This document shows positions 1-12,849 of a stretch of 64,000 bases of DNA, piece by piece. Position 1 is the first letter of the stretch, and the number at the start of each line of letters is the position of its first letter. The stretch lies in the NCBI RefSeq assembly GCF_051020765.1, contig NC_134937.1, forward strand, positions 13,198,947-13,262,946, read 5' to 3'. Source of the stretch: Lasioglossum baleicum (Eukaryota > Arthropoda > Insecta > Hymenoptera > Halictidae). A program made the translations under genes and the position numbers. The notes under the pieces were generated by a model. The model did not search any database. It worked only from the letters and a program-made list of their open reading frames with translations, and was not told the origin of the DNA.

Positions 1-2570
1 TCGAAAACAGAGTAGATTGCACGCGGTGGCTTGGAGAACTCTTAATTATTTCGATAATTGAGAACGGCCCGCGGTTCGTTTCGGGTCGTTAATAATGTCC
101 CGGAGTTAGGACAAACGTGGGACCCCGGGCCGGTCAATTAAAATACTTTAATTGTCCGTGAGACTTCTCCTAACGAACCGGGCGCAATTTCCCCAGTAAC
201 GAACTCTGACCTCGGCCAACGGCACCCGATGTCACTTCCGCGAGAGTATTTGCATCCGTTTCCCCACCCTTCTGCTCACCCCTCTCCCTCACCCTCCGAA
301 TGTTCTTCTTTTCCATCGTCGAGCAATTTAATTGGTGATCAATAGCTCGAACCTCGATGCGCCGATCGCCGAACGACTCTCGTGTGCTCCAAGCGCCCGA
401 GACGATAAAGAATATTAATGGTACCTGCCTGATACCAAGATAAAGCTCGCTGCGGGAATTGAAATTGAATTCATTATGTGCGAGGGGAGCTATCGGAGAA
501 AGTTTGGAAAGTTGAATTTGAATTTAGGTATAAATATAATATTACGATTGAAAGTTGATTTTGGATTTAAATTTAAATATTATGATTGAAAGTAGAATTT
601 GGATTTAATAAAATGATTGAAAGGTGAATTAGAATTTCGATTTAAATGAAGTTGGATTTTTGGATCAAGTTCTGCGATTAAGTTTTTCCGCCAAGTTTCA
701 ACGTTAATGTATTCGAAAGGAAAATGATTTGAACTTTCCCCGAGCTACCACTTACGACCAAACTGTACAGAGTTTTGCGTAAGATTGCCTGCGAGTGTGT
801 ACGTCACGGGACAAGTGTACGGCACGGAGTATTTTCCGGAAGTTCAATTACTATATCGACTAACGACCGAACACGCGAGTCCAAGCCTAACAAAGCAGCA
901 CCGGTTTTATCGCGCCCCAGGATGCGCGCGTTCCCATTTTGTTTTCGCCCTCGATCACGGAAAACGGAAATTGCACGCGTGTGTTTTCCTTCGTAATAGT
1001 CTTCGTTTGCGTTGCTCGCGATACCGATCGTTGTACGTCAGATGGTCGTGTATCTACAATAACCTCTGCGACAACATCGATAACACACCCAATCACCGTA
1101 ATAATAACAAACAAACGCCGTTAATCACGATTAATAAAACCCAGGAGACCACGAAAGGATAAATAAAGTACACAATCGTTTAATAATAATAATAATAAAT
1201 ATAATAAATACCGATGACAATAATAAATTACGATAATGCTGCAAACGTAGCCAATAATAATCATAATAATCATAATAATAATAATAATACTGACAACAAT
1301 TCGCAAGAAGGAGGAAAAATCAAATAAATTAAACGTATTATGTATACAAGCCGTGATCGTTCAATGAACAATCGATCCGCAACCTAAGGAAAAGAACTAA
1401 CTGAAGGTTGGTGGTGTGTCGAGGTGTTCGATCGAAGCAAACGAACCGGAAGTGAACGTATCTTCCGTTCGTTACACTTCCGTCCCGCTTATTTTCCTTT
1501 TTTTATCAGTAATTAAACAAACACGCGTCAAACGGTGCACTTCGTTTTCTCGTTTCTATTTTTCTCCGTTAACGACATCTACTCTCTTTCTCTCTCATTC
1601 TCATTCTCTCTCTCTCTCTCACTCACTCTCTCTCTCTCTCACTCTCTCGATCCGAACCGACTAAATTTACTTCGTTAATTAATTAATATTGCTTAGGGAT
1701 TTTTATTGCTCTACGTTCGCACACGCGCTGCCACGCAGCTTCCGAAAACTCGTGAAACAAACGTCACCAACTGCAGGACTAGAGAAGCCTTTGGGATCTG
1801 TTCTCTTCTCTCTCTCTCTCTCTCTTTCTCTCTCTTTCTCACACACACACACTCTCTTGTTCTCTCTCATTCTCTCTCGCGCCGTGAAAAACCGTAATTC
1901 TTGGAGAAGAGTCTCGAAAAATTATTGCAAATCCACGACGCCTTATGCCACGTTCCATTTGTTCGTTCGCTTTTTTTTTCGTTTTGTTACTTTTATCTTG
2001 GCGGTGAGGTCGGCTACTCTGTACATGCAAACGCGGTAATTATTTGTCGGCAAATCGTTATTACAAAAGGACACGTTCGATCGTTCGGCTTCGATACACT
2101 AACTTCAAGCCTTCCTCGCGCGCGCGCGCGCGCGCGTTCATGTGATTTTTGCTTTCCTGGTCTCGAGAAATAATCGTTGTCTTTCGAAAGTGGCTCTTTA
2201 TTGGTTCGATTCCTCGAGTTCTCGAGTTCTCGACTCTATTTGACGCTTTTATTGCTTTTATTGCTCTCGAACACGCGCCGTTTAATTATTGCTTTCGAAC
2301 ACACGCCGTTCAATTATTGCTCTTTCCGCGAGGTTATTATCAATGTTTAAAGCACTGCTACATTGACTTCGGTTTTTGTTTATTTAATATCGTTGCTCGA
2401 GGAGGTTCTCAGCGAGTATGACTCAGAGTATTAACTATTTTGGTCGGTTAGGTTCGTGGGAAGTGTACATCATTTTTGGAAAGTTATAGTGGAGAGAGAA
2501 TCGATACCTGCTTCTAGCTTGTTAATGTTTTGTTCTTCCCTTGTTCTGAATTTCAACATTGCTTCAATAT
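1..2570. other. gene-free 3' flank of scrt: microsatellites and simple repeats
   Basis: No gene is supported. The stretch holds a degenerate roughly 38-bp minisatellite (505-665), a TAA/AAT-rich tract (1178-1292), CT tracts (1580-1650 and 1807-1885), a (CG)n run (2119-2136), and short repeats of a TTATTGCTNTCGAACACGC type unit (2250-2325). Open frames here, such as 1689-2039, are simple-sequence frames. Confidence 0.6.
505..665. repeat. degenerate 38-bp minisatellite (locus 1)
   Basis: Units of the type ATGATTGAAAGTTGAATTTG followed by an ATTTAAATTTAAATAT tail repeat about four times with substitutions and small gaps. The same unit forms the cleaner array at 40826-41000, so the two loci share an origin or a spreading mechanism. 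Confidence 0.75.
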
Positions 2571-3264
2571 TTTCCTTCGAACTCTTACAAGCTTCCTCTG
2601 TAATGTTTATTTACGATCGAAGTGCATTCACTCAATGTTGATCGTGTCTAAAAGCAGCAAAATATGAAATCCTGATTTTTCTTGAGCCACCTTATCAAAT
2701 TATTTCATATCAAATAAATTACTAAACGTTTCTGTGTTGCACGAGTAAATTGCATCAGTTTATTATGCATAAAAAGAAGAAGAAATGTTTAGTTCTCGTG
2801 TTCAAATAGTCCGAGTGCAAATCATAAAGAAGTTTAAATATCTTCTCGTAAATAATAATCTCAGACTGAGAGCAATTCGTTGCCATTAAAAGATTCATCA
2901 AGAAATCCGTGCAAGTTTTTCCTTCAAACTCTTACAAGCTTCTTCTGTAATGTTTATTTACGATCAAAGTGGATTGTCTCAATGTTGATCGTGTCTAGAA
3001 GCAGCAAAATATGAAATCCTGATTTTTCTTGAGCCACCTTATCAAATTATTTCATATCAAATAAATTACTAAACGTTTCTGTGTTGCACGAGTAAATTGC
3101 ATCAGTTTATTATGCATAAAAAGAAGAAGAAATGTTTAGTTCTCGTGTTCAAATAGTCCGAGTGCAAATCATAAAGAAGTTTAAATATCTTCTCGTAAAT
3201 AATAATCTCAGACCGAGAGCAATTCGTTGCCATTAAAAGATTCATCAAGAAATCCATGTAAGTT
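2571..3264. repeat. 347-bp tandem duplication
   Basis: The block 2571-2917 is repeated head-to-tail at 2918-3264 with only a handful of substitutions. Both units begin TTTCCTTC and end AAATCC.TG.AAGTT. The offset is exactly 347 bases with no gaps that I can see, which indicates a recent duplication. It lies about 2.5-3.2 kb past the scrt stop codon and encodes nothing recognisable. Confidence 0.92.
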
Positions 3265-5318
3265 ATAAAACTTTTCATAGAATCTCGTTTACGACTTCTA
3301 TACAGGGAAAGAAACAGTCCGAAACCATGAAACCCTAAAGCTATCTACGTCTATCAGCCATACTGAAAGAAGCTCTCAAAAAGGACACTTCAAACTTCGT
3401 TGTACAATTATCGAAAATCATCTAGCAACAAGTGTGTATATGAATGACGACCAAGTTAACGAAAGAGGAATCGTTAAATCGCCACGTCAATAATTATATT
3501 CGAATCCACTATTCTAACTATAAAATAAGTGGAGTAATTTTTATAATTTATATTCTCCTTCGACTTAATTGTACTTCGATCTCATATAAATATAATAATC
3601 GCAATGATAACCCTAAAAAGAGGAAGTCGAAGGATCGAACCAAAGAGCTCTGCCATTCTCCAAAATGGCGTCGTCGGTTATCTCCGCGAGGCAGACCGGA
3701 AGCGTGTGTGTCCGAGACGATCGCTCAACGAAAAAGAAAAGATTTCCGTGCCGAAGCAAATCATCGTTTTTCTATCACGTTAAACTTCGATGTCCGCCTC
3801 TATAATGTATAATTATATAATTCGTTGTGTCGAAACATTGCTTTTTTGACCGTACGGGCCGTCGTTATTAATGTTTTTTTTTATTTTCCCTTACTCGTTA
3901 TATTGCTTCTATAAAATATGTGTATAACAATATTACGCATCTATTAGTCGAAATCTGCTCTAGATATTACGGTGTGTGTGTATGCGTGTATCCTTGGATG
4001 TGTGTATGTGTACGCGCCTGTGTATATTGTAATGACTGTGTTCTACGTGTACGATGTATGTATGTATGTCGAAATGTAAGTACACGCGTCTTTGGTGTTT
4101 TACTTTTATATATTTGCGCTCGCGTGTATCAAGTCTCGTCGTGTCTGATCGAGAAAGAAAAATCTCTACGCAATGTTCACCCGGAAGTAATACTTTTTTT
4201 ACAAAAAACTATCGTACCCTTCCATAGAAAATTATGATTCCCCGGTGGACGAGGGACGATTCGACGCTACTCTCAAACTCTTGGCTATAGTATATATTGT
4301 AATAAATAAATATTCGTGTCAGACCCAAACGCAGGTCTTTGTATTTCTATTTCCCTATACAGCGCCCTACCACCTTGTAAAATACAATCTCGTTACTAGT
4401 GTCTAGGAAACATCCGGTGGTTCGATCGACTGGAAATTCCCATCTAGGCCTAAAACCTTGCTCTATAAATCCCCATAGAGGAAAAACTCACTCACCCATG
4501 CAAAAGAGGAACCGTCCCTCGTCCAGGTCGACTAAAATCATCCACGAAGAGTTGTACACGCGAGGATATCCGGAACGCAAGGATCTTCACACGACGGCGT
4601 CCGCAATGGCGTCGATCGTCCCCTGATCACGTGGATCCCGATCGATTATAATCCCGACTCGTCGGAGAGGAACATGCAGGGGGATCTAGCGATCTAGGAC
4701 GATCAACAACCGTGCGGAAGTGACGGAGTGGACGTTGATTGCTTTGCGTCCCTAGAAGAGCGACGAACCAGTTCCGGACGGGTCCCGATTCAGGCCACGA
4801 AAAAGGAAACCGGTCCGGAAGTCTCGTGGCCATTCAAGCTCCCTATTATTGTATCTTGAATCTGTCATCCATCATCATCATCATCATCACGGCGATTCCC
4901 CCCCATTGTTTATCGCTCATTCTATCCGCGGAGAGTTTTGCTTCTTTTCATCACTTTAGGCAGCTAAGTATTAATAAATAGTGTCTCCGTAACGAGCTCG
5001 CGACTAGAACCGTACGCGCTAGTAAATATATATATACTATATATATATAATAATATAATATATAATATAATAATATAATATCATAATGTAATAGGTATAA
5101 TCGACTAGAGTGACTAGACTGCAGTGTGGACGTCACCGTTCGACGTGTCTCCAAAATTTTTTCATCTCGTTTCTCTTTCACTCTCTATTTCCCCCCGAGG
5201 CGTCTTTTTAATCATCCTCGTCGTTCTGCGCATTTCTCCCACTCCCTATCTTTCTTTCTTTCTTTCTCACCTATCTTTCTTTTTGCTTCGATTTAAGACT
5301 TAAACATTACTGGACGTT
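3265..5318. other. gene-free stretch downstream of scrt
   Basis: No gene is supported. It contains TG/TATG simple repeats near 3970-4080, an ATC run near 4868-4890, AT-dinucleotide repeats (5020-5090) and CTTT repeats (about 5250-5270). It could be distal 3' UTR of scrt if a distal polyadenylation site is used. Confidence 0.5.
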
Positions 5319-5324
5319 TTTATT
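5319..5324 (-). terminator. candidate polyadenylation signal AATAAA for scrt
   Basis: TTTATT on the plus strand gives AATAAA on the minus strand about 410 bp past the scrt stop, making it the first canonical signal downstream. Neural genes often use distal sites, and further AT-rich signals lie beyond it, so this may be only a proximal site. Confidence 0.25.
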
Positions 5325-5732
5325 AATGTTAGACATTATTTAAGAAACCGATACCACCCACCTCCTCGATCGTGTGTGTGTGTGTGTAACCGATCGCGAT
5401 CAATCGTCGCCTGCTCGTCGTATCCCCGTCATCTATCGATCCTCGTGTTTCTTTACGTTACTCTTTTTTTTCTCTCTCTCTCTCTCTACGTTGTCTTCGA
5501 TCATCAATTTTTTTGGTTTGTTTGTTATGTTTCTACGCGTCATACTCATTTCTCTACTGGCACTTTTCTACTTAAAACCTACATGGGCAAACCTTTTTAT
5601 ATCCGGATCGTTCCCGTACAGCTTATAAACTTATCCGGCCGTCGCCAGGTGTGACCGCTAGCTTTCCAAAGTGGTCACCGCGATGGCGTCGTCTTCGGGA
5701 CGCCTGATCTCGTGCGGCGTTGCGGAACGCTG

Positions 5733-6372
5733 CTACAAGCCGCAATTGCTGTTCTGTTGATGTTGCGTCGCACTTTGTTGTTGCTGTTGTTGTTGGCCGG
5801 GGATCTCGTCGTCTCGCAGACAGGCGGACTCCAGATGTTTGTTCAGGTAGGACTTGAGCGCGAAGGTCTTGTGACAGCGTGAGCACTCGTAGTTCTTGTC
5901 TGCCGAGTGCGTCTGCATGTGTGCTCGCAGGTTCGACCGATCCGCGAACGCTTTGCCACAGTGTGCACAACCGTACGGTTTCTCGCCGGTGTGACTCCTC
6001 AGGTGACCTTGCAGCAGCCAAGGCCTCGAGAACATTTTACCGCAAACGCCGCAGCTGTGGGCTAGCTTGTGCGTCAGCACGTGCATCGCCAACGCCGGCA
6101 TGCTCACATAAGCTTTCCCACAGTGGATACACTTCTTCGCCGATTGCGAATCCAGGCTCCGGTGCGTCTGCTTGTGCCGGGACAGGTTCGAAGAGGTCGC
6201 GTACTGCTTCCCGCACTCTGTGCAAGTGAACTTTGGCCGGTCCGGTTGAGCAGCTTCCTTGTCTGGAACTGCTGCGCCGTTCGTCGAAGTGCTGCGACGC
6301 TTCGAACGACCGTCCGACACGAAGAACGCCTCGTACGTGTATGCGACCGTCTTGCTCCCATTGCCGCCGCTG
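5733..6372 (-). CDS. scrt: Scratch-family transcription factor, coding exon 3 (five C2H2 zinc fingers)
   Basis: The exon completes codon 331 (GG+C) and runs to a stop, giving residues 331-543. The motif YTYEAFFVSDGRSKR (342-356) is a Scratch signature that distinguishes it from Snail, Slug and Worniu. Five zinc fingers follow: Cys381-His401, Cys412-His432, Cys438-His458, Cys466-His486, and a C2HC-type fifth finger Cys494-Cys515 (KHLESAC). The linker HTGEKPY precedes finger 4, and RPWLLQGHLRSH lies in finger 3. These fingers bind E-box-like CAGGTG sites in the family. The tail has a run of seven Gln (524-530). In-frame TGA at 6380-6378 just upstream shows that the exon must start by splicing. 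Acceptor is AACCAG/C; a second AG three bases downstream (start 6369) is equally in frame. Confidence 0.95.
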
Positions 6373-7247
6373 CTGGTTCAGAAGAATCGTAAGATTGAGA
6401 TTTATCAATGCTCCGGTTTGGGCGAGATTTGGAGACCGGTCGTCAGGATTTTTGTTCGGGAGGGAGAGTTTAGGTTTTGTCAGACGCTCATGCGACAGAT
6501 TCATTTAACAACATCCAGTAGCTAGATATCAGAGTTTCGTAACGAGCATAGAGCAAGCGGGTACACCGAAGCGACGACTGTGCCACATTGAACATTGGTC
6601 TGGGGGGGGGGCAGGCGTATCTCGTCGCTCGTGGTGGTCGGTTTTGAGAATCGAGTTCTAGATTGACCAACCTAGTGAAAGCAGAAGACCTGCGACGAAT
6701 GCAAATCAATTACATAAATCAGTTTCAGTGAGATCAATGTCTAGAGCATTCTCGTGTGCAATAATCACTCACAAATTGATTGCAGTCGCGGAGCTGAAAT
6801 AGTGCGCTATTTCAACGTTTCTGTTGCACATGAGATTAGATTAAATTTTCAATCGACTCTAGATTGAGACCAATTTTCTTGTTCGCAGAACCGCTGCTCG
6901 TTTTTATAGAGTTGTTTGCAGTAATGGAATCGTAACCATCTACTATAATAGTTGACAGCTTCAGCTAGTTTTTAACACCCTGTATTCACGACTAAGAACT
7001 TTTTAATGGATCCGTCAAACGCAATAGCAACTTTACTTCAAATTTTTCTGATCAAAACACAAATCCTCCGCGTCAACTTGGCCTACTGCACCAATCTCTC
7101 TTCACGCGGTACCAAACATCGCAACTTCGTTGCCCACAGGCCAGAGTCGCCAAAACCAACCACCACGCGCGCCTTCCAACAGCTGCCGGACAATGATCGT
7201 GCAAACAGGGATTGTCACCGACTGTCAATCCAAGTGTAGCTACTCAC
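6373..7247 (-). other. scrt intron 2
   Basis: This 875-bp intron starts GTGAGTA and ends TTCTGAACCAG on the minus strand. It splits a Gly codon in phase 2. It contains a short poly-G run (about 6602-6610) and no open frame that I can support. Nothing resembling a transposon terminus was seen in it. Confidence 0.85.
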
Positions 7248-7908
7248 CCGTCCCTCGCAGCGTTGGCGTTAGCTTCTGCAGTGGCTGGCGACTGAGGTTG
7301 TGGTGTCTGTTCCTGTTGTCGCAGCTGGCTGTTGGTCTGCGAGCTGGGTACTGGGACTAGAACGGAGACCGGAATGGGTTGGGCCGTGGGGGCCGATTGC
7401 AGCTGCGTCGGCTGCAGTTGGTTGGCTATGGCGACCACGCCAGGTTGCGGAACTGCGGCTGCCAACGGCGGTGGCGGAGGTGACAGCGTGTGGATAAAGA
7501 CAGAGTGAGTGGGCGCTGCTGGAGAAGCGCTCAGGTCGAGGATCGCCTGTGCTGCTGAGAGGTCCTCTTCGGCAGACGTCCGGATCTCTGACGTTGGCTG
7601 CAGGCTGTAAGGTCGGTAGATGTCCTTCTTTTTAGGAGGCAACGACAAAGCCGTGCCGGTACTCGTGAAGCACATGGACAGGCTCTTCCGAGGAGGCAGG
7701 CTCAGCGAGGAGGACGACGACGGCGACGTCGTCGGGGCCGGATGGGCCTGGTGCAAGTTGGAGCCGGTTACCACCACTGGCAAGTCTTGCGGAGCTGCTG
7801 GAGGCGGCGGAGGCGATGGGACCACCGGCCGGGCCAGTTCCGCTGCCGAACGCAGGGTCGCATACTTCGGCGGCTCCTCGTGGTTGATCCACGACTCGTG
7901 CGTGTAAC
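7248..7908 (-). CDS. scrt: Scratch-family transcription factor, coding exon 2 (low-complexity middle)
   Basis: The acceptor TTGTTCCAG/GTTACACG supplies GT to complete Gly111, so the reading runs YYHG-YTHESWINHEEPPKY without a break. The exon encodes residues 112-330 plus two bases and ends GACGG/GTGAGTA, a consensus donor. The content is Pro-, Ser-, Ala- and Gln-rich, as expected for the poorly conserved linker of Scratch proteins. Islands that look constrained are YTHESWINHEEPPKYATL just after the splice, KKKDIYRPYSLQP near the middle, and EEDLSAAQAILDLSAS. The open frame continues upstream of the acceptor to 8017 and downstream to a stop at 7244, but both extensions lie outside the splice signals and are probably intronic. 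Exon boundaries rest on consensus signals and phase agreement, not on transcript data. Confidence 0.87.
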
Positions 7909-8273
7909 CTGGAACAAGATGATTGGGTCCTTTGTCATTTAGGGAGATTGGGACTCCTGGTCTGAATAGGGAGCTCTTTGTTTGTGCTAGAAATTCGATC
8001 GAATTCGAGACAACCAAAATGTCTAATCAAATCCTAGACCCCTGGAAGCTGTAAGCCAACACTGAGAAATTGTTCATTCACTAGCATATTTCTGCAGGTA
8101 TGCCACTATTTTATTTTTAGCAATTAATCCTGAAGTACATGAAAATATATTCGTGCACCCTTTTGGGCTACCGGTTGTCTCTGTACTATATTTCAGCTTT
8201 TTTATCGTTACAGAGGACTATTATAACATAATTTGATTTTTTTAATGGCACGTTACAGCAATTCAAAAGAAAA

Positions 8274-8444
8274 TTACGCAAGATTATTTGTTAATATCGT
8301 ACCTGTATTTGTTTAGTTTCAAGCTTGTCCCTTTTTATGTAAATTTTAGGTTAAGACTTGTTTTTGTTGTTTTTATCAGTTCTACTGTAAAACAACTGTA
8401 AACATTTGTATAAAAAAACCTCGGTCCGTATATAATAATAATAA
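8274..8444 (+). mobile_element. 3' end of a retroposon with TAA-type tail (copy A)
   Basis: The sequence ends ACCTCGGTCCGTATA followed by TAATAATAATAA. A reverse-oriented copy with the same end and TAA-rich tail lies at 29191-29370. A fixed 3' end plus a short trinucleotide tail is the hallmark of non-LTR-driven retroposition (LINE 3' end or SINE). The class beyond that is not resolved, and no coding part remains. Confidence 0.6.
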
Positions 8445-10410
8445 GCTATATAACTGGCAATTATATATATGATGCAGGGGTTCCTCATACCCATTAAGCT
8501 AATCATGTGGCCAGGAGTGAAAAGTGACGTTATCTTGATGAAGCCTGACCACACGATTCATAAAAGGACGGTGCTGTTTTCCTCGTAAATCCAACCATAC
8601 ACCGAAATCTTAACTCCCACATGCCTTGCTAATGAAAATTCTCTTTCGGAATATTCTATAGAAAATTCATTCATTTCTTAGTCATTTACGCTGGTAGGTG
8701 TGGCGTGAAAGTATGAAACAGAATCGATTCCCACAACCAGCGTACACGGTTCTGACAAACAGAAATAGCTGAGAAAGAGCTTGACAGATTCATCAACGTT
8801 CCAACATCTACGTTCCCCGCCACGTCCTAATGTTATTGATAAGAACCATTCGTCCAACACCGTTCGTGGTACAGTAAAGCATCGAAAGTTGCACGAGCTT
8901 CGACCAAGACCGCATGCAAAAGGTTCATGCGCAATTACCGAGGCAATCAATCAACCGCCACCGACTATACGCATTGCTTAAACTCGTGTACTTTCGCTTA
9001 GCAGCCATTGTTATAAATCTGATACGGCTGTTATGACGGCTGTGATAAAAGAAATATCCACGTTTCGCCTCCTGGACTCGTTTTTCATTTACTCGACGAT
9101 TACAAACAGAAATAACTCTCTGAAGAAATTCCTAGATCCTAGGTTATTCGAAATTCTCTGGAAAATAAATGATCCATGCATCGCTGATCCACTGTGGTCG
9201 GAAGTTGCATTTAGGTTGTATAGCCGAGGTCAGGGACGCCGATAAGAGCCGACTATTAAAAGAAGAAGGCAAAATGGAAACTATCAAAAGTTCCTGAAAC
9301 GCTTCGCTTCGCGCGCGGCAAGCCCGAAAGTATTATTATACTATGAATTATTCAGTGGCTCATTAACTTAGTTCATTCGGCGAAACGGTTCGGCCTCTAT
9401 CGAGCCTAAAATTAGCTGTGAATATTAATCAGTCAGATGCGCACGTTCGCCGGGGTTGAATGGGAAATTCAAAGCTGATTAGAGGCCGCTAATGAGTAAT
9501 GCAAATTGATGCTTTCCGATTCTCGAAATCCAAGCAATCGAAAGTCGGATTACCGTTCCGGCGCGCCGCGGTCTGTCGAATTTTTTAGTAGCCTTTTGAC
9601 GAATCAGCGATCCACATTACAGTTAAACCAGCACCCAGCGCCCGCTCTAGCGGTTACGTCGCCCCAGACAAAAAGACAAATTGCCGCCCCTTAAGAATAT
9701 ATATATATTTTTTAAATAAAGGTACATATTTTTTATTTTCAATAAAAATCAAATCATTTTATTTAAATTTTAATAAAAGCAAATTTTCTATTAATTGGAT
9801 ATTTAACACATCAATATTTTTCTCACACTTACAGCTAAAATGGCGCCCTTAAATTTTGGCGCCCCGATATTCACCGAGTGAATAACCGGTTCCACATATT
9901 TTTTATTGTGAACAATGAGAACTTGGTCATAAAAATAAGCAAGGCTTCTCGCCTCGTTTCAATCCGCGTAAATAACCAGCGTGTAATTGCAAACCGTGGT
10001 CTCGTTACACATCAAATCCGGCAAATAAAACATGCTTCTTTAATCCCTCAAAAGGAACTCTTGACACTCAACGCGCACAGTTTGCAGTTCGCGTCGTGCG
10101 CCGCCATTTCAACTGAAACATTTCGCGAATATTCATGCCTGTGGGTCAAGTGACAAACGTTTGTTCGAACTGTCGGAATATTTATCAAATTTCTACCGCG
10201 TTCAGTTTAAAATACGAAACGTATAATCAAACACCGTGAGCTTGTTATTTCCCACGTTTTCCTATTCAATGTCTCGATACAGTCGCTCCCGAAAGACTGT
10301 TCAATGTCGCGATGGGATAAAAGTGTGATGCTTTGGTAAATGGTAATTGATCTTTCGTAATTAAATTCCACGTTCAAGATTAAGATACTTTCGAGTGCAA
10401 AGTTGATCAC

Positions 10411-10611
10411 TAGACTGCGGATTTTATGCATTTATGACAAAAATGGGCACGTACAATTTAAAGCAGTGGACATGTTAAAAATAATCATGGACTTCAATGT
10501 ATTTGTTTCAGCTTAGTAGGAAAATTGAAAGAAGAATACCATTTTTATTTAGCTCCTGTGCCCTGCAATCGATGCGAACATTTTTTATTTTACGTAAAGA
10601 TCCGCAGTCTA
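10411..10611 (+). mobile_element. hAT-like MITE, complete (TSD TTGATCAC)
   Basis: The ends are TAGACTGCGG and CCGCAGTCTA, inverted relative to one another. The 8 bp on either side are identical (TTGATCAC at 10403-10410 and 10612-10619). The element is 201 bp and non-coding. An 8-bp duplication of the form nTnnnnAn fits the hAT superfamily. Since no autonomous partner is seen, the superfamily call rests on target-site length and pattern. Confidence 0.88.
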
Positions 10612-10685
10612 TTGATCACTATATGTATGAAAAAATCGGTGGTAGTTTGTTCAATGGTGAAAATTGTCCACCTCCTGATTATTAA

Positions 10686-11040
10686 CACTTTACACCCGGA
10701 GCTATTTTAACTGGAAAATTAAACATTTCTTCCGACCTAGAATATTTCCATTCCCTATGATTTTTTTCACTTTGTGGATATGAAATTGCTATAGCACCTC
10801 ATACAATACCTGAATGTTTAGTAATTGATTACTGCGGATGTTTATGCAATTTTCAATTTTTGTAGACGAATTTTCAGAAAGTGAAATCATGTAAAATCTT
10901 ATTTTCAATGGTAGTAGTCTTCGTAGTTCTGAAATAAATAAAAACCCCACTAAATTCTATGGAATTTCATATTTTAACAATTTTTCAACTTTTTCAGATG
11001 GCATCAGAGTGCCTCAGAGTCACCATTCGAGTGGTAAGGG
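10686..11040. mobile_element. piggyBac-like MITE flanked by TTAA
   Basis: The element is bounded by TTAA at 10682-10685 and 11041-11044. Its ends are CACTTTACACCCGG and, on the other strand, CCCTTACCACTCG; the family form CCCTTTGCACTCG is seen at 33636. TTAA targets and CCY-starting ends fit piggyBac derivatives. The interior from about 10828 contains a degenerate hAT-like MITE (CTGCGGATGTTTATGC), so this copy is nested. Confidence 0.72.
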
Positions 11041-11074
11041 TTAAAAAATAATCGTCATTCGCGCAACTTTGAAC

Positions 11075-11272
11075 TAGATTGCGGATCTTTATGCAACATA
11101 AAAATTGTCTGCGTCGATTCCACGAAATAGAAACTGAATTGAATGTTATTTCTTTCCTGAATGATTTTCATAGAGAAATCATATATTAACATATTCAATC
11201 TTTTTAATTTTTCAACAATTTTAAAATTCTCCTTTTCAATTTTGCTATAAATGCATAAAGATCCGCAGTCGA
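11075..11272 (+). mobile_element. hAT-like MITE, complete ends
   Basis: Ends TAGATTGCGGATCTTTATGC and GCATAAAGATCCGCAGTC form clear terminal inverted repeats around about 180 bp. Flanking 8-mers (CTTTGAAC and TCACACAA) do not match, so the target duplication has decayed or a flank was rearranged. The internal GTCTGCGTCGATT motif places it with the longer-ended subfamily. Confidence 0.82.
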
Positions 11273-12849
11273 TCACACAAATTTTGGCCAAAAAATTATG
11301 CGGATCCTGCGGGATTGCAGCCATATTCGCAAGCTCTTAATCGGATTTGCAGTTTCGATGACATCGATACGAGGACATTCGGGCTGAATGGGTCGAACTG
11401 GAGGTAAAAATCGCCGTTGCGAAAGTTTCGCAAAGGGTTCGTGTCTCTGGCGACCATCGGTGGGAAACAATGGCCAGCTGAGTGGCAGGAACGACGACCT
11501 TTAATTATACCGTAGGATTTTCTCGAGTGGAACGCAACGTTCCGGCGACGAAAATTAAAGGGCGCCAATAACATAACATTTCTTCCCCCCATAGGCTCCC
11601 GCTGTCAGCTGGCTGTGCAACCCCCGTTGCCGGTAGCCACGAGCCTTTGCCATGAATATTTGAATTCGTGAATCAGACGGAACCGGTGCGCCGTTTTCAT
11701 TTCCTGGTGCCGACACACGCCAGCTGCTTCCACCATGTGCCGCTGTTAACGAGAAAACGACGGGGGTGAAAAACCGAGAGGGTAAAAAGGCTTCTGTATG
11801 TATAATATCGCATGGGGGGTAACTGTTGCGCGCACGTTGCTTCCTACGCGAGAAACGAACGTGTCCCAGGCGTCCTTGCGATCGCTTGATCAGCTCCTTG
11901 TCACCGTTCTCCCTTTGTGCTTCTCTTTCCTGCCGTTCGACGCTCGAAGAAATTGAATTTTTCATTTCCTGAGGGTGTATATATACAGATCGAAAATGTG
12001 GGCCAACATGGGGTGGCCAGAGAGAATCGCGGAGGAATATTATAGTTCTCGATGACGTCTGTCTGTTTGGACTACCCTGCAAGAGAAAATTCATTTTCCC
12101 CGGCTGGCAGCGTTCGGGGAAAATTGGTTTTGCTGCTGGGAAAATTCGGGGAGATTGTTTTCACACGTTGTGGATATAAGAAACTTCTTTGTCATGACTA
12201 CGGTTCAGATTTTAGGTGTTTATCAGAGAAATATTTTACTGTCTATTCTACTATTCTACCGTCATCACCTCCGGCACTCTTGACATTCTGTACACCTAAT
12301 CCATCCTTTTGTGGATTCCGAGAACAAACGAAAAATACGTTCGTGGTCTTCGTTTTAGAAGTCTTTGTGTCCGCTCTGACGAAGCACGGTCTTCTTTTGT
12401 CTCGCTTTGTGTTGCTTTGCGTGCTATTATTTTTCGGAAGAAATCGTAATAATGTCCCCATTTTTAATGTTAACATCGAGGCTATTTGGGTGTTGATATC
12501 GGGAAAAAAATGAATGCTTAAAGAACTCAATTATGATATTTCAGATTCTTCGTGTTCTACACGTTCCGAACAGTGGTAAGACTGATTCGGTAATTGTAGA
12601 AAGGGTCAGAGAAGTTCAAGGGCCACGGAGTCCCTAAAGAAATAGCGAAGCCCTTCGAATGACGTCGAAGGTCACTGGACGGTCTTTGAGAAGCGACAGA
12701 GGTCTTCCACCGATCGTTAAGGATTCTGTATTTCATTAGGAAACACTTGAAGTGGCTGCTAACGTGGTAAAACACGCGAAGCTAATGATTCAGCCAGTCT
12801 CAGGAAATTGGTTACACAGAAACCGCTTCGGGAAGAGCAAGATATCAAG

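Noticed and set aside
7620..7907. Plus-strand frame opposite scrt exon 2
   Set aside because: Gly-rich mirror of the Pro-rich scrt linker.
11555..12094. 179-codon minus-strand open frame
   Set aside because: No domain, mixed composition, lies in scrt intron 1 and has competing frames; it looks like chance.
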